Below are positions 52,648-62,368 of a DNA stretch of 64,000 bases, piece after piece. Where the stretch lies: positions 1-64,000 of the forward strand of contig UQGP01000002.1 of the NCBI GenBank assembly GCA_900540625.1, written 5' to 3'. Both the position numbers and the translations under genes were made by a program. The DNA is from an uncultured Porphyromonadaceae bacterium. GTDB taxonomy: Bacteria > Bacteroidota > Bacteroidia > Bacteroidales > Muribaculaceae. Every line of letters begins with the position of its first letter. The first letter of the stretch is position 1. The notes beneath the pieces were generated by a model. That model was given only the letters and a program-made list of their open reading frames with translations, searched no databases and was not told the origin of the DNA.

Positions 52648-53985
52648 ATGATTACTGCAATGATAGCGTTATTTGTTCTGGGATACCTCGGAATAGCGCT
52701 GGAGCACGTCCTCAAAATCAACAAGGCGACATTCGCCCTACTTCTGTGCGCACTATTGTGGACTATCTACGCTCTCGTAGGACATGACCCCAATATGGCA
52801 TCCGATCTGACAACCGCATTAGGTAACACCTGCGAGATTGTCGTATTCCTTATAAGTGCTATGACAATTGTCGAACTTATAGACCGTTACGGCGGATTCA
52901 ACTATCTGGTGAGTCGAATCTCGGCGCGAAGCAAACGTGGACTGTTATGGGTTATGGCCTTTGTAGCCTTCTTCGTATCGGCACTGTTGGATAATATGAC
53001 CACTACCATTATTATGGTAATGATGCTGCGTCGTATGATTGCAGACCAAAAGGAACGTTGGACATTTGCAGCAGTAATTGTCATTGCCGCTAATAGCGGC
53101 GGCGTATGGTCGCCCATAGGCGACATTACCACCATAATGCTATGGATGAAAAATTGTGTAAGCTCCATCGACCTTATCGCCAATCTCATCCTGCCGTCAT
53201 TAGCCTCGGTGGTCGTTCCCGTGCTTTTAGCGTCACGCACCATCGGCAAAGGCCCCTTGGAACCGCTCAACTCGCAAGACACTCGTACCGGTTATGTACT
53301 TAGCGAACACCACCCGCGCCTTTCGCACTTCATCCTCGGTTGCGGCGTTGCCGGTCTGCTGTTTGTGCCTATATTCAAAGCCGTCACTCATCTGCCGCCG
53401 TATATGGGCATTCTAATGTCGCTAAGCGTTCTGTGGCTTATAACCGAAATCGTTGTTTACCGCTACAAACTGGACAAAAAGATGGAGGGACGCATCTCTC
53501 AAGTGGTTCGCAACATCGATATGAGTACAATCCTCTTTTTCCTCGGTATTCTTTTGTCCGTACAAGCTTTGCAGCAGGCCGGAATACTCCACGAGGTTTC
53601 GCAATGGCTTGACACAACTTTCCACGAGGCGTATATCATCAACGGCATTATCGGTATATTATCCTCTGTAGTCGATAATGTTCCTCTGGTAGCAGCATGT
53701 ATGAATATGTATCCTGTTGTCGGAGATACCGCAGTACAGGTGGCCGCAGACCCCGCTTGGGCTCAAGTATTTGTTTCGGACGGTTTGTTCTGGCACTTAT
53801 TGACTTTCTGCGCCGGCGTTGGCGGTTCGCTTCTCATCATTGGCAGTGCTGCCGGTGTCGTTGCTATGAGCATCGAAAAGATACCCTTCATCTGGTATCT
53901 CAAACGTATCACTTGGATGGCATTCCTCGGCTATCTTGCCGGTATCGTCATTCTGTGGCTCGAAACATTCCTCATCACGATTTGA
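52648..53985 (+). CDS. nhaD: NhaD-type Na+/H+ antiporter
   Basis: 445 residues, about twelve membrane helices. It exchanges cytoplasmic Na+ for H+ across the inner membrane. Motifs: LDNMTTTIIMVMMLRR near 145 and GGVWSPIGDITTIMLW near 183 with the acidic and Gly-Asp residues typical of NhaD/ArsB-like carriers; SVVDNVPLVAACMNM near 335 is the inverted-repeat equivalent. The start at MITAMIALFV is preferred over 52555 because the upstream part is not hydrophobic and overlaps the -7 box. A 14-bp terminator stem follows. Confidence 0.92.
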   Translation: MITAMIALFVLGYLGIALEHVLKINKATFALLLCALLWTIYALVGHDPNMASDLTTALGNTCEIVVFLISAMTIVELIDRYGGFNYLVSRISARSKRGLLWVMAFVAFFVSALLDNMTTTIIMVMMLRRMIADQKERWTFAAVIVIAANSGGVWSPIGDITTIMLWMKNCVSSIDLIANLILPSLASVVVPVLLASRTIGKGPLEPLNSQDTRTGYVLSEHHPRLSHFILGCGVAGLLFVPIFKAVTHLPPYMGILMSLSVLWLITEIVVYRYKLDKKMEGRISQVVRNIDMSTILFFLGILLSVQALQQAGILHEVSQWLDTTFHEAYIINGIIGILSSVVDNVPLVAACMNMYPVVGDTAVQVAADPAWAQVFVSDGLFWHLLTFCAGVGGSLLIIGSAAGVVAMSIEKIPFIWYLKRITWMAFLGYLAGIVILWLETFLITI

Positions 53986-54016
53986 CGTAATTGCAAAAAC
54001 ACCTTCCTGATATAAG

Positions 54017-54056
54017 CAACGAGGCGACCCCACCAAAACGGGTCGCCTCGTTGTTT
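54017..54056. terminator. Bidirectional-looking terminator, nhaD and tamB
   Basis: Perfect 14-bp stem caacgaggcgaccc (54017-54030) with 54040-54053 and a 9-base loop. It lies between the converging nhaD (+) and tamB (-) genes. The T run is short (ttgttt), but the stem is the strongest in the window. Confidence 0.85.
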
Positions 54057-54175
54057 GTATCTGTAATATCGCGCTTATACGCATCTGATTCACCGCCGAC
54101 CATTTCATCGAACACATACAGTCGTTATAACGAATATCAAGTCCATACGGAGTATGGATCTCCGCTTCATTTGGC

Positions 54176-57100
54176 TTATTTTGTCGGAACGGTATCCGGA
54201 CGGTTCGAGGCTGCGGGCTCGGAATGTGTGGCATTGATACTATCCGTCGGCTGCTGCTGTTTTGGACGACGACGCAGGAAATTGAACATCCGGTCAAAGT
54301 CTCGCCTATACATTATGCCAACGCCTTGCGTTGTCTGTGCCGTGCGCAAGTAGTAGTTCTGGTCGTTGTATCGATTGTATGCCTTCAAGCGCCATACACC
54401 ACTGGGTGTCAACAGATATTCTATATCAAAATCGCCTATAAATTGGTTTGTATTCAGTGATTTATCACGATATCCGAAGTTGCCGTTAAGGCGCAGGCGA
54501 TTATTAAGCAGGGTGCTGCTCAGTGCTACATCAAATTCTACGTCCGAGAAGTCGCCGCGATCGCTGCGGAGGTTGGGCGCAATAGTCCAATTGTCGCTGA
54601 GTTTACCGAGCATACTGCTGAGTTGGCTCGAAATGGTCGATGACGCTACCGAGAACAAATCGCTACCCTTGGTGGTAGACATATACTCCGGGGTGTAGAA
54701 TCGATTGAGTGCCAGCAGATATATAATCTGCCTATTCATCATTTCGTCCGTAGAAACGATAGAGCGCACTTTGCGGTAAACGTCGGACGTAAGCGTCGGA
54801 AATTCCAAATCAAAGGCAATGTCGGGCTGGCGCATATCACCGGAGACTTTCATCACGGCATTCACCGGAACGTTGGTACGGTTAAGGTCTTTATCTTGCA
54901 GGAATGACTCGTCAAGGTCACTCAGATTGGCATTGACGCCATAAGTGGCATTGATATCAAGACGTGCATTATATGGGTCGCCTGTAAAGGCCACCGAACT
55001 ACCCTCTTTGATCGTAAAATCTTTAACTATAATATCCTGCAACGTAAAATTATACGTGCCATGTTCTATCGTGTAAGTGCCGTAAAGATGCAAGTCGTTG
55101 CCCGGAGTGACATACGTCATTCGCAGGTTACCGCTACCATTGGACTTGATTTCGTCACCGCCGACAGGATCCATTACAAGATTTACCTTGGCTTGCGGCG
55201 TTATATCCACCTGTATGTCCATGCTATATGTCGAGGGATTGTCCTCATTGGCCTTACGCATACGACGTTGATACTCGCGTATGACGGCCGGCACAGGGTC
55301 TACCTCCACCGGATTCACAGCTGCGCCGTTCTCGCTCTTTACTTGTTTACGTCTGAAGGTAAGGAATTTGTACTCCTCGGCATCAAGTCGGTCCGAGAGG
55401 ACAAAGGTGAATGTCGATCCGGGAGCTGTGGACATATTGACCCCGATATTCACCATACCGGGACGACCGGTCACAAATGCCGAACCATTGCCATATATAC
55501 GGCCATACCAATCGGGACTTATGGACGGTGTTACATCGTAGCTTAAGAAATTGTGTGCATTGGTCACGGCAAAATCAAATTCCGGTGCCTTGAAATACGT
55601 ATGCTTCACCCATCCGCGCAGGTCCGCCGTATTACCATAAGAATCTTTTATCTTAATAGGCGGTATCTCTATAATTCCGGGACGTATATGCACACTATCC
55701 GTTGCATAGTACCAGGTGTTGGTAAATCCTATCTTTATTCCGAAATTGTCCGCATATAGGTCGCCTTCAAGGTCTATAAATTTGAATGTACCAAACAATC
55801 GTGCATGACCCGAAGCATAGCCGGAGACGTCATCGGCAAAGGCCGCCATGAATGGTTTGAGAAATCCTACCTTGACTTTAGTGGCGTCAATATTTATGTC
55901 CAAGCCTTCGTTCATCGGGAAAATATCACCACCGATATGCGAATGTATTCCGTTCTCGTCCACGATGTCGGCATCAAGTGCTACTGCCATACGGTCGGCG
56001 TCCCATAACGCTTTGACGTTGGCATCTCCCAAGGTGCAGTAGTTATACGAAATATCCTTGACATGCAAATGGTCGGCTGTGATGGCCCGGTTGGGGCCCA
56101 TAAGTCCTCGTGCCTGAATGGTGCCGGTGGCTATTCCGCCTATAAGAGCCTTGTTTATATCGAGTGTTTCGAAAATCTTAATCATTTCGATATGGTCCAA
56201 CTTGACGTTCATCACATCTTCGATGTCTGCCGAGGCCGTACCGTCTATCGAAATGCTTTGTGTATCCGTACTCATCCTGAATCCATCGGCACGCACTCCG
56301 TCTGCATTATACGTGATGGTGGAGCGAGCTATATTCCATATATCATCGCCAAAAGTGATGTTGCACGGGTTAAAGTCTACTGTAGCACATAGGCCTCGTG
56401 CATCTCTGTCCAGTAATGTCGAAAAAGCGATTTGACCGTTGATGGGCTTTTCGCGCTCCAAACTCCAGTCTATACGAGTATCTATGCGCCCGGCTGCCGC
56501 ACTGAGGTTGGCCACCACAGCCATCTCGCCTTTCTTGGTAGGCATCTGCGTGGTGGCATATATTGTTGCAAGGCCCTCTCCGCCGTCCGCCGCTTCGCCG
56601 GAGACGTCTATCTGCATCGCCGTATTCTCTACAAGTTTTTCTCCGTTAAGCAAATACGGTGCATCCATGGCCATCGTCATGCGGTGGTTTGCATAGTCCA
56701 CTTCTCCGTCTATAGTCACGGGATATATCACCTGTACCGGCAGGCGAAGAAAGCGTGACAGTTTCTCGGCGTCTGCCAGTTCAAATTCGTACGTAAACTT
56801 GTTGGACCGACCCGAAGCCACGTCTTTTTGGGCCTTTTCGTGCCATGTCACATCTACAAAAGCCGGAATGATATGCGAAAGTATGTCGCGACATTCGCCG
56901 ACTATGGTCTGTGGATGTATCTCGCCGGAAAGATGGCCGTTTAGGAAGTCGCTTTCAATACTCATAGTACCGGGTGACGATGTATTGTCGGCGCTCAATC
57001 TAATATTGTCCACCTCTATAGAAGGCTTTTCGGGGTGTTCGAAGCGCAGTTTCTTCACCTGTACATATCCGTTGACCCACGTATCTAAGCGGCCTTGCAA

Positions 57101-58762
57101 GTCTGCTCCGATTTCGGCATTGAGTTTGTATCCGTCATATTTACCTGAAACTCCGAGAGTTTGTAAATCCGCATTTTGTATCGTGGCTGCAAGATTTAAT
57201 GCCGGAGCCGAAGCCTCATACGACCCACCGACATTGGCCACTAAATTGCCGGCTTCCGTATTTGCTGCTAAATCAGCCACGAACGTCCGGTCAAAGTCGC
57301 TATTGCCTCGTACGACAATATCGCGATACGTCTTCCCATTCCACTCGACGGCATCTATTTGCGCACTTACTTCGCCTGCAAAATTGCGCTTGGAACGGAT
57401 GATCTCGGCATCGACATCTATACTGCCCGTAAATCTGCCGAGACGTGCATCGGCCGCTACAAGGCCCAAGTTTATGCCGCGTATGTCAACCGTCGCATTA
57501 GCCGTCAAATGGTCAAAAGAGTTGTCCGCGGACGAGAGCGTACCATCCACGGCCACATCTCCCACCGAGGTGCGGAGCATGGCATTGCCGTCAAAGTTAT
57601 GTCGGTCGCCGGAAGCATTTACATCTATCCGAACATTGCCCAACCGTGTAATATCTGCAAGCATTTTGGGCGAAATGCCGGAATTGGCTTTCGCAAGTAT
57701 TGCGGCTACCTCGGCAGCACGTATATTCCCCAATAAATGCAAGTCTTTACAACTGAGCGAGTCGATACTAAATTGACCCTGCATGGACAGCGCAAGTCCC
57801 GGGTGTGACATTTTTAGGGTTCTTATCGTCAAATCCTTCAATGTGCCATATCCTTCGATTGAGAGGTCATAGTCATCGTTCATCGTTTTCAAGGACGGTA
57901 TAAGCGGGCTGATGTCCGAAGGGGTGATGTGACTTCCGTCAAGCAGTTTTAGCTTCACAGGAATACTGCGTCCGATTTCTCTGAGCTGAGCAATGCTGTC
58001 ATACCGCAATTTGATATTTCCAAGACGTATATTCGTGTTAGGCAATGCAACGCCCAAGCGCTGTATTTCCAATGACTTAGGCGTATAATACACCGTAGCG
58101 GTCAAGTTGTTCAATTTAAGGCCGGAAGCCTCCGTGGCGGTCAATCGGTCAAGACGTACAGCGACGCTGTCATTACCTACCGTGGGAAGCATCGCTGCAA
58201 GTTCCACGCCATTAAGTCTTACATGCTTGGCATTAAAACGGTCGGGCGTTTGAGGCGCATTGAGGACATCGTAGCGCAGGTCGCCATGTCGTATGTCAAC
58301 GCTTCCTATGGACAATTGTATACGGCTCGCCGGCTTCTGCTTTTGCTTTGGTTTCAGGCGTTTAATGATTCCGGCAATATTAAGCGGCGATTTATCCGTA
58401 GCCTTATAAATACGAACTTTCAGGCCGTCTATAGCGGCATAATCCACAGCTATGCGCCCCGTACTCAGAAAGTAAGACAATTCGAATCGCGCATCTATAT
58501 CATTTATTTCGAGTGCTTTTTTCCCGAAATCGTCTTCTACCGAAACATTTTCAACGGATATGGTGTTGAACGGCTCGAAATGTACCGCGCCTACCGACAC
58601 CTCTGTCCCCAATAGTCGCGTAAGCTCGACTTCCGCTGCATGTCGCAACCGCTCCTGCGCCCACGGAGCCGACAGCGCCATGTATAGACCCATCGGCACC
58701 ACCACACCAAGCAGTATGGCGGCAATAATTAACGCGCGTATTATTCTATAAGCACGAATCAT
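54176..58762 (-). CDS. tamB: Translocation and assembly module subunit TamB
   Basis: 1528 residues, a typical Bacteroidota TamB. One N-terminal membrane helix (about 9-30; ALIIAAILLGVVVPMGLYMA) anchors it in the inner membrane. The long middle is repetitive amphipathic beta strand expected to form a groove spanning the periplasm, used for lipid transport and outer-membrane protein or autotransporter assembly. The C-terminal 400 residues are the conserved DUF490 domain (GSGNLRMTYVTPGNDLHLYG, then FTIKEGSSVAFTGDPYNARL and ATYGVNANLSDL). The TamA partner is not in the window. The end PDTVPTK is low-complexity. It is the last of five leftward genes. Confidence 0.93.
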   Translation of the reverse strand: MIRAYRIIRALIIAAILLGVVVPMGLYMALSAPWAQERLRHAAEVELTRLLGTEVSVGAVHFEPFNTISVENVSVEDDFGKKALEINDIDARFELSYFLSTGRIAVDYAAIDGLKVRIYKATDKSPLNIAGIIKRLKPKQKQKPASRIQLSIGSVDIRHGDLRYDVLNAPQTPDRFNAKHVRLNGVELAAMLPTVGNDSVAVRLDRLTATEASGLKLNNLTATVYYTPKSLEIQRLGVALPNTNIRLGNIKLRYDSIAQLREIGRSIPVKLKLLDGSHITPSDISPLIPSLKTMNDDYDLSIEGYGTLKDLTIRTLKMSHPGLALSMQGQFSIDSLSCKDLHLLGNIRAAEVAAILAKANSGISPKMLADITRLGNVRIDVNASGDRHNFDGNAMLRTSVGDVAVDGTLSSADNSFDHLTANATVDIRGINLGLVAADARLGRFTGSIDVDAEIIRSKRNFAGEVSAQIDAVEWNGKTYRDIVVRGNSDFDRTFVADLAANTEAGNLVANVGGSYEASAPALNLAATIQNADLQTLGVSGKYDGYKLNAEIGADLQGRLDTWVNGYVQVKKLRFEHPEKPSIEVDNIRLSADNTSSPGTMSIESDFLNGHLSGEIHPQTIVGECRDILSHIIPAFVDVTWHEKAQKDVASGRSNKFTYEFELADAEKLSRFLRLPVQVIYPVTIDGEVDYANHRMTMAMDAPYLLNGEKLVENTAMQIDVSGEAADGGEGLATIYATTQMPTKKGEMAVVANLSAAAGRIDTRIDWSLEREKPINGQIAFSTLLDRDARGLCATVDFNPCNITFGDDIWNIARSTITYNADGVRADGFRMSTDTQSISIDGTASADIEDVMNVKLDHIEMIKIFETLDINKALIGGIATGTIQARGLMGPNRAITADHLHVKDISYNYCTLGDANVKALWDADRMAVALDADIVDENGIHSHIGGDIFPMNEGLDINIDATKVKVGFLKPFMAAFADDVSGYASGHARLFGTFKFIDLEGDLYADNFGIKIGFTNTWYYATDSVHIRPGIIEIPPIKIKDSYGNTADLRGWVKHTYFKAPEFDFAVTNAHNFLSYDVTPSISPDWYGRIYGNGSAFVTGRPGMVNIGVNMSTAPGSTFTFVLSDRLDAEEYKFLTFRRKQVKSENGAAVNPVEVDPVPAVIREYQRRMRKANEDNPSTYSMDIQVDITPQAKVNLVMDPVGGDEIKSNGSGNLRMTYVTPGNDLHLYGTYTIEHGTYNFTLQDIIVKDFTIKEGSSVAFTGDPYNARLDINATYGVNANLSDLDESFLQDKDLNRTNVPVNAVMKVSGDMRQPDIAFDLEFPTLTSDVYRKVRSIVSTDEMMNRQIIYLLALNRFYTPEYMSTTKGSDLFSVASSTISSQLSSMLGKLSDNWTIAPNLRSDRGDFSDVEFDVALSSTLLNNRLRLNGNFGYRDKSLNTNQFIGDFDIEYLLTPSGVWRLKAYNRYNDQNYYLRTAQTTQGVGIMYRRDFDRMFNFLRRRPKQQQPTDSINATHSEPAASNRPDTVPTK

Positions 58763-58931
58763 TATCTGTCGCTATTATTCTACGAAGTTACGCATTTTTT
58801 CGCTAAATCCGGGGCCGGTTTCGAACAAATCAGCCGTCACACGCAATTTTTGAGCGATAAATTATTGTTTATGTCTCTACGAACACATCTGCCGTAGCCT
58901 TCGGCCGATTTCGATATGAGCGGACCGAGTC

Positions 58932-59975
58932 CTAAAACTTGAGCTGGGCAAACCTATGGCGTCCTTTCAAGTAGTACTGTATCAGAATGTTGACATGCGT
59001 ATCGGCACGCATATCCAAAAGGTCCGTATCGGGATGGCTGGTATAGTCGCGACGCATTCGCTTAAAGTCTCGATGTGCGCGCAGTACCGCCCCGGCATTC
59101 TTGAAATCGAAGCCGGCGACAAATTTGCACCACGCTATGGCGTCAAGCAGGCGACGACGGAACAATTTGCTGCGTCTCGTGCTGTCCGGCAAGTTTTTAT
59201 GTAATAGCAGCAAGTTGTTGCGGAAGTTCAAGTATGTCTTTCGGGGATTGGACGCCGGCAGTGACCCCCCGCCAAGATGGTATACGTGCGAAGTCGGCAA
59301 TGCCACAATCTCGTACCCGGCAAGATGAACGCGCCAGCACAAATCTATTTCCTCCATATGTGCAAAGAAACGTTCGTCAAGCCCTCCCACACTGACGTAC
59401 AACTCAGTGCGTATGCACAAGGCGGCTCCCGTGGCCCAAAAAATCGGCATCTCGGTGTCGTATTGACCTTTGTCCGGCTCGCAAGTGCCGAATATGCGTC
59501 CGCGACAATACGGATACCCGTTGCGATCTATCATACCGCCGCAAGCCCCGGCATACTCGAAGGTATCCCGCTGAGTATCGCTTATAATTTTGGGCTGTAC
59601 GGCACCCACTTGAGGATGCGAATCGAGGTATTGCACCAGTGGTGCCAGCCATCCGGAGGGAGTGCTGACGTCGCTGTTAAGCAGCACTACATATTCGTAG
59701 TGGCCGTGCAGGGCTTCTATGGCACGATTATACCCACCTGCATAGCCGTGGTTTTCATCGAAATATATCGTGTCTACCCGACCGGCGAATTCGGTCTCAA
59801 GCAATTGCCGTGACCCGTCCGTCGATCCGTTGTCAGCGACAATGACACGCCCGTAAGCGGCATCTGTCCCGGAGACAACATCGGGCAAGTATCGGCGTAA
59901 AAGTGCTTCGCCGTTCCAATTGAGTATGACAACCGCACATTTTGCGCCCGTGGTGTTATTTATATCGTTTGTCAT
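58932..59975 (-). CDS. Family 2 glycosyltransferase, rhamnosyltransferase-like
   Basis: 347 residues, GT-A fold. CAVVILNWNGEALLRRYLPD opens the domain, with VIVADNGSTDGS near 43 and the metal-binding VVLLNSDVSTP near 91; EEIDLCWRVHLAGYEIVALP near 215 carries the usual ED-type base. It should transfer a sugar from a nucleotide donor onto a surface glycan or lipid. The start at 59975 overlaps the stop of the upstream acyltransferase gene by four bases (ATGA), so they are coupled; an earlier in-frame start would lie inside that gene. Confidence 0.9.
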   Translation of the reverse strand: MTNDINNTTGAKCAVVILNWNGEALLRRYLPDVVSGTDAAYGRVIVADNGSTDGSRQLLETEFAGRVDTIYFDENHGYAGGYNRAIEALHGHYEYVVLLNSDVSTPSGWLAPLVQYLDSHPQVGAVQPKIISDTQRDTFEYAGACGGMIDRNGYPYCRGRIFGTCEPDKGQYDTEMPIFWATGAALCIRTELYVSVGGLDERFFAHMEEIDLCWRVHLAGYEIVALPTSHVYHLGGGSLPASNPRKTYLNFRNNLLLLHKNLPDSTRRSKLFRRRLLDAIAWCKFVAGFDFKNAGAVLRAHRDFKRMRRDYTSHPDTDLLDMRADTHVNILIQYYLKGRHRFAQLKF

Positions 59976-60907
59976 TTTTGTATGTTTGCTTCGGGATGAC
60001 GACGATTCCGCTGCCAGCGGTTGTGCGACCACAGCCAGATTTGCGGCTGACGGCGTATCGTCTCTTCTAATAGTTTGAAATATGTATCCGTAACTTCGCC
60101 TTCGGCGGTCTCGGCCACATTATCCGTGATAGGTCGTATTGTGATGCAATAGCGTCCCCTGCCCTGCTTGGCCATATCCCAATATACGGCTGCCATTCCA
60201 AGGCGGCGTGCAAGGGTCTCCGTCCCTGTAATTACGCGCGTTTTCTGCCCGAGAAATTCTATGATATGTTCGGGATCACCATGACTTGGTTTTTGGTCGC
60301 TCATAAATCCGGTCAATGACAGTCGGCCGTCTTTTCGAGATTGCAACATGTGACGAAGTGTCATCTTCTTGGGTATGGATACAGCCCCGAATCGACTGCG
60401 AATACGCAACATCAATTCGTCCCACTTCTTATTACGCAAAGGACGGTAGATCTGACCGAAAACAACCGATTCGGAAATATCTGTCGGGAAATCACGCGTG
60501 ATGCTCGGCGCCCATTCCCAATTAAAAGTGTGCGCAAAGTACGCCACCACCGAACGGCCGTGCCTTAAATGATCTTCTATAATATCCAGTCCATCAAAGG
60601 TCATACGGTTTGTAATGGTCTCTGTATTTACGTGCAACAGCTTGATTGTCTCCACAGTATAGTCCGCAAAGTTGCGGTAAAAACCGCGGATATTACGCCG
60701 TAGTGTGCGCCGGTCCATCTCCGGAAAAGCGGCTCGCATATTGGCGCGTACCATACGCCGACGATAGCGCAACACGTAGTATAGCAGCAAAAATATTACG
60801 TCCGCCAGGACATACAATGCCCTCAGCGGCAAATGCGCCAAGCCTTTTACCAGCGCTATTCCAAACGCCGTAAGCATATCGCCAATTATTTTCCCGAGTT
60901 TACTCAT
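59972..60907 (-). CDS. Lysophospholipid/lipid A acyltransferase, LpxL/HtrB family
   Basis: 311 residues. A membrane segment at about 15-40 anchors it. The catalytic HX4(D/E) motif is H-T-F-N-W-E in AYFAHTFNWEW near 125; FMSDQKPSHGD near 195 matches the family. It should add a secondary acyl chain to lipid A at the inner membrane. The start MSKLGKIIGD is set by family length; 22 earlier residues are unlikely. It overlaps the glycosyltransferase gene by four bases and follows mtaB by 32 bp. Confidence 0.92.
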   Translation of the reverse strand: MSKLGKIIGDMLTAFGIALVKGLAHLPLRALYVLADVIFLLLYYVLRYRRRMVRANMRAAFPEMDRRTLRRNIRGFYRNFADYTVETIKLLHVNTETITNRMTFDGLDIIEDHLRHGRSVVAYFAHTFNWEWAPSITRDFPTDISESVVFGQIYRPLRNKKWDELMLRIRSRFGAVSIPKKMTLRHMLQSRKDGRLSLTGFMSDQKPSHGDPEHIIEFLGQKTRVITGTETLARRLGMAAVYWDMAKQGRGRYCITIRPITDNVAETAEGEVTDTYFKLLEETIRRQPQIWLWSHNRWQRNRRHPEANIQK

Positions 60908-60939
60908 ATTGCGTTGCCAATGGATTTTGCCTCTGATTT

Positions 60940-62301
60940 TCAATGTACAAGCAGTGTGCCATTGAATCCGCATTCTTCACTGTCATGTGCATCTTCGATT
61001 ATGGTGTCAAGCCTGACAGGCACTATTTTATTGTCATATTCGGCAGTCGCGCCCGGCACATGCACCTTGAGGTAATTGTCTGTAAAACCGCTCATAGCAC
61101 GACCGGCTCGCGGATGTTCCAACAGCACCGGACGCGTAGTACCCTCGAAGCGCGAGGCAAAAGCCAGCATCTTTTCGCGGCTTAAAGCCAGCATACGCTG
61201 CATACGCTCGTGCTGCAGCTCCGGGGGAACTGCGTATGGTATTTCCAAGGCTCGCGTTCCGGGACGTTCGCTGTACGTAAACAGGTGTAGACGCGAGATA
61301 TCCAGCGATTTGCAGTAGTTGTACGAGTCTTCAAAGAAGGCATCTGTCTCTCCCCTCATACCCACAATCAGGTCCACGCCGATAAACGCGTCCGGTATGG
61401 CACGTCGTATTCGCTCGATTTTGGCGGCAAACAGCTCTGTGTCATAGTGACGACGCATCAGTCGCAATACGTCATCGCTACCGCTTTGCAACGGAATATG
61501 AAAATGTGGCATAAACCGCTGTGCTTCAGTGGCGCACCAATCGATAATCTCATCTGTTATCAAGTTTGGTTCGATTGAGGATATACGGTAACGACTGATA
61601 CCTTCAACCTTATCGAGGGCCTTTGCCAGATCAAAAAAGTTCTCGGAAGTTCCATGTCCGAAGTCGCCTATATTGACTCCGGTAATTACTATCTCGGTGG
61701 CACCGGCGGCCGCCGCGGCACGTGCTTGTTCTACGACCTGACTGACCGTTCCCGAGCGCGAACGTCCTCGAGCCTTGGGTATTGTGCAGTAGCTGCACCA
61801 ATAGTTGCAGCCGTCTTGAACCTTGAGGAAGAATCGTGTACGGTCGCCGCGCGAACACGATGGCTCGAAGTCTCGTATCTGAGCGGTAGGTGTAATGTCC
61901 GTTTGATGCATCTCGCGGTTGCGCAGCCACTCTTCGGCGCGACGTACAACCCCATGTTTCTTGTCGTTGCCCACCACCGCGGCCACTCCATCCATAGCCG
62001 CGATGTCCTCTCCATGCAATTGAGCGTAACATCCGGTAACTATGATTGCGGCCTGAGGGTAGCGACGATGCATCGACCTGATATATTGGCGACACTTACG
62101 GTCTGCAGTTTCCGTAACCGAGCAACTATTGACCACGATTATATCCGGGGTCTCGCCACGGCCGATGGCACGTATTCCGCGTTGCGACATTAGGTCTTCT
62201 ATAGTCGCTGTCTCGGCAAAATTGAGCTTGCACCCGAAAGTATGGTACAATGCCGTAGCTTCGGACGATTGATTGTGGTTGCTGTCGCACATATCGGTCA
62301 T
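60940..62301 (-). CDS. mtaB: tRNA (t6A37) methylthiotransferase MtaB
   Basis: 453 residues. Radical-SAM enzyme adding a methylthio group to t6A at position 37 of tRNAs reading ANN codons. The N-terminal UPF0004 domain opens with YHTFGCKLNFAE (MtaB form) and has IIVTGCYAQ near 91; the SAM cluster motif is CNYWCSYC near 154, followed by IPKARGRSRS. A TRAM domain (about 385-445) ends it. The start at MTDMCDSNHN is the family position. It lies between the MBOAT and LpxL-like genes. Confidence 0.95.
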   Translation of the reverse strand: MTDMCDSNHNQSSEATALYHTFGCKLNFAETATIEDLMSQRGIRAIGRGETPDIIVVNSCSVTETADRKCRQYIRSMHRRYPQAAIIVTGCYAQLHGEDIAAMDGVAAVVGNDKKHGVVRRAEEWLRNREMHQTDITPTAQIRDFEPSCSRGDRTRFFLKVQDGCNYWCSYCTIPKARGRSRSGTVSQVVEQARAAAAAGATEIVITGVNIGDFGHGTSENFFDLAKALDKVEGISRYRISSIEPNLITDEIIDWCATEAQRFMPHFHIPLQSGSDDVLRLMRRHYDTELFAAKIERIRRAIPDAFIGVDLIVGMRGETDAFFEDSYNYCKSLDISRLHLFTYSERPGTRALEIPYAVPPELQHERMQRMLALSREKMLAFASRFEGTTRPVLLEHPRAGRAMSGFTDNYLKVHVPGATAEYDNKIVPVRLDTIIEDAHDSEECGFNGTLLVH

Positions 62302-62368
62302 TGTATATTATGTTTTGTCTGTTTCACTGATTACAATTTATTACCAATCACCATTCGTTTCGGGATAC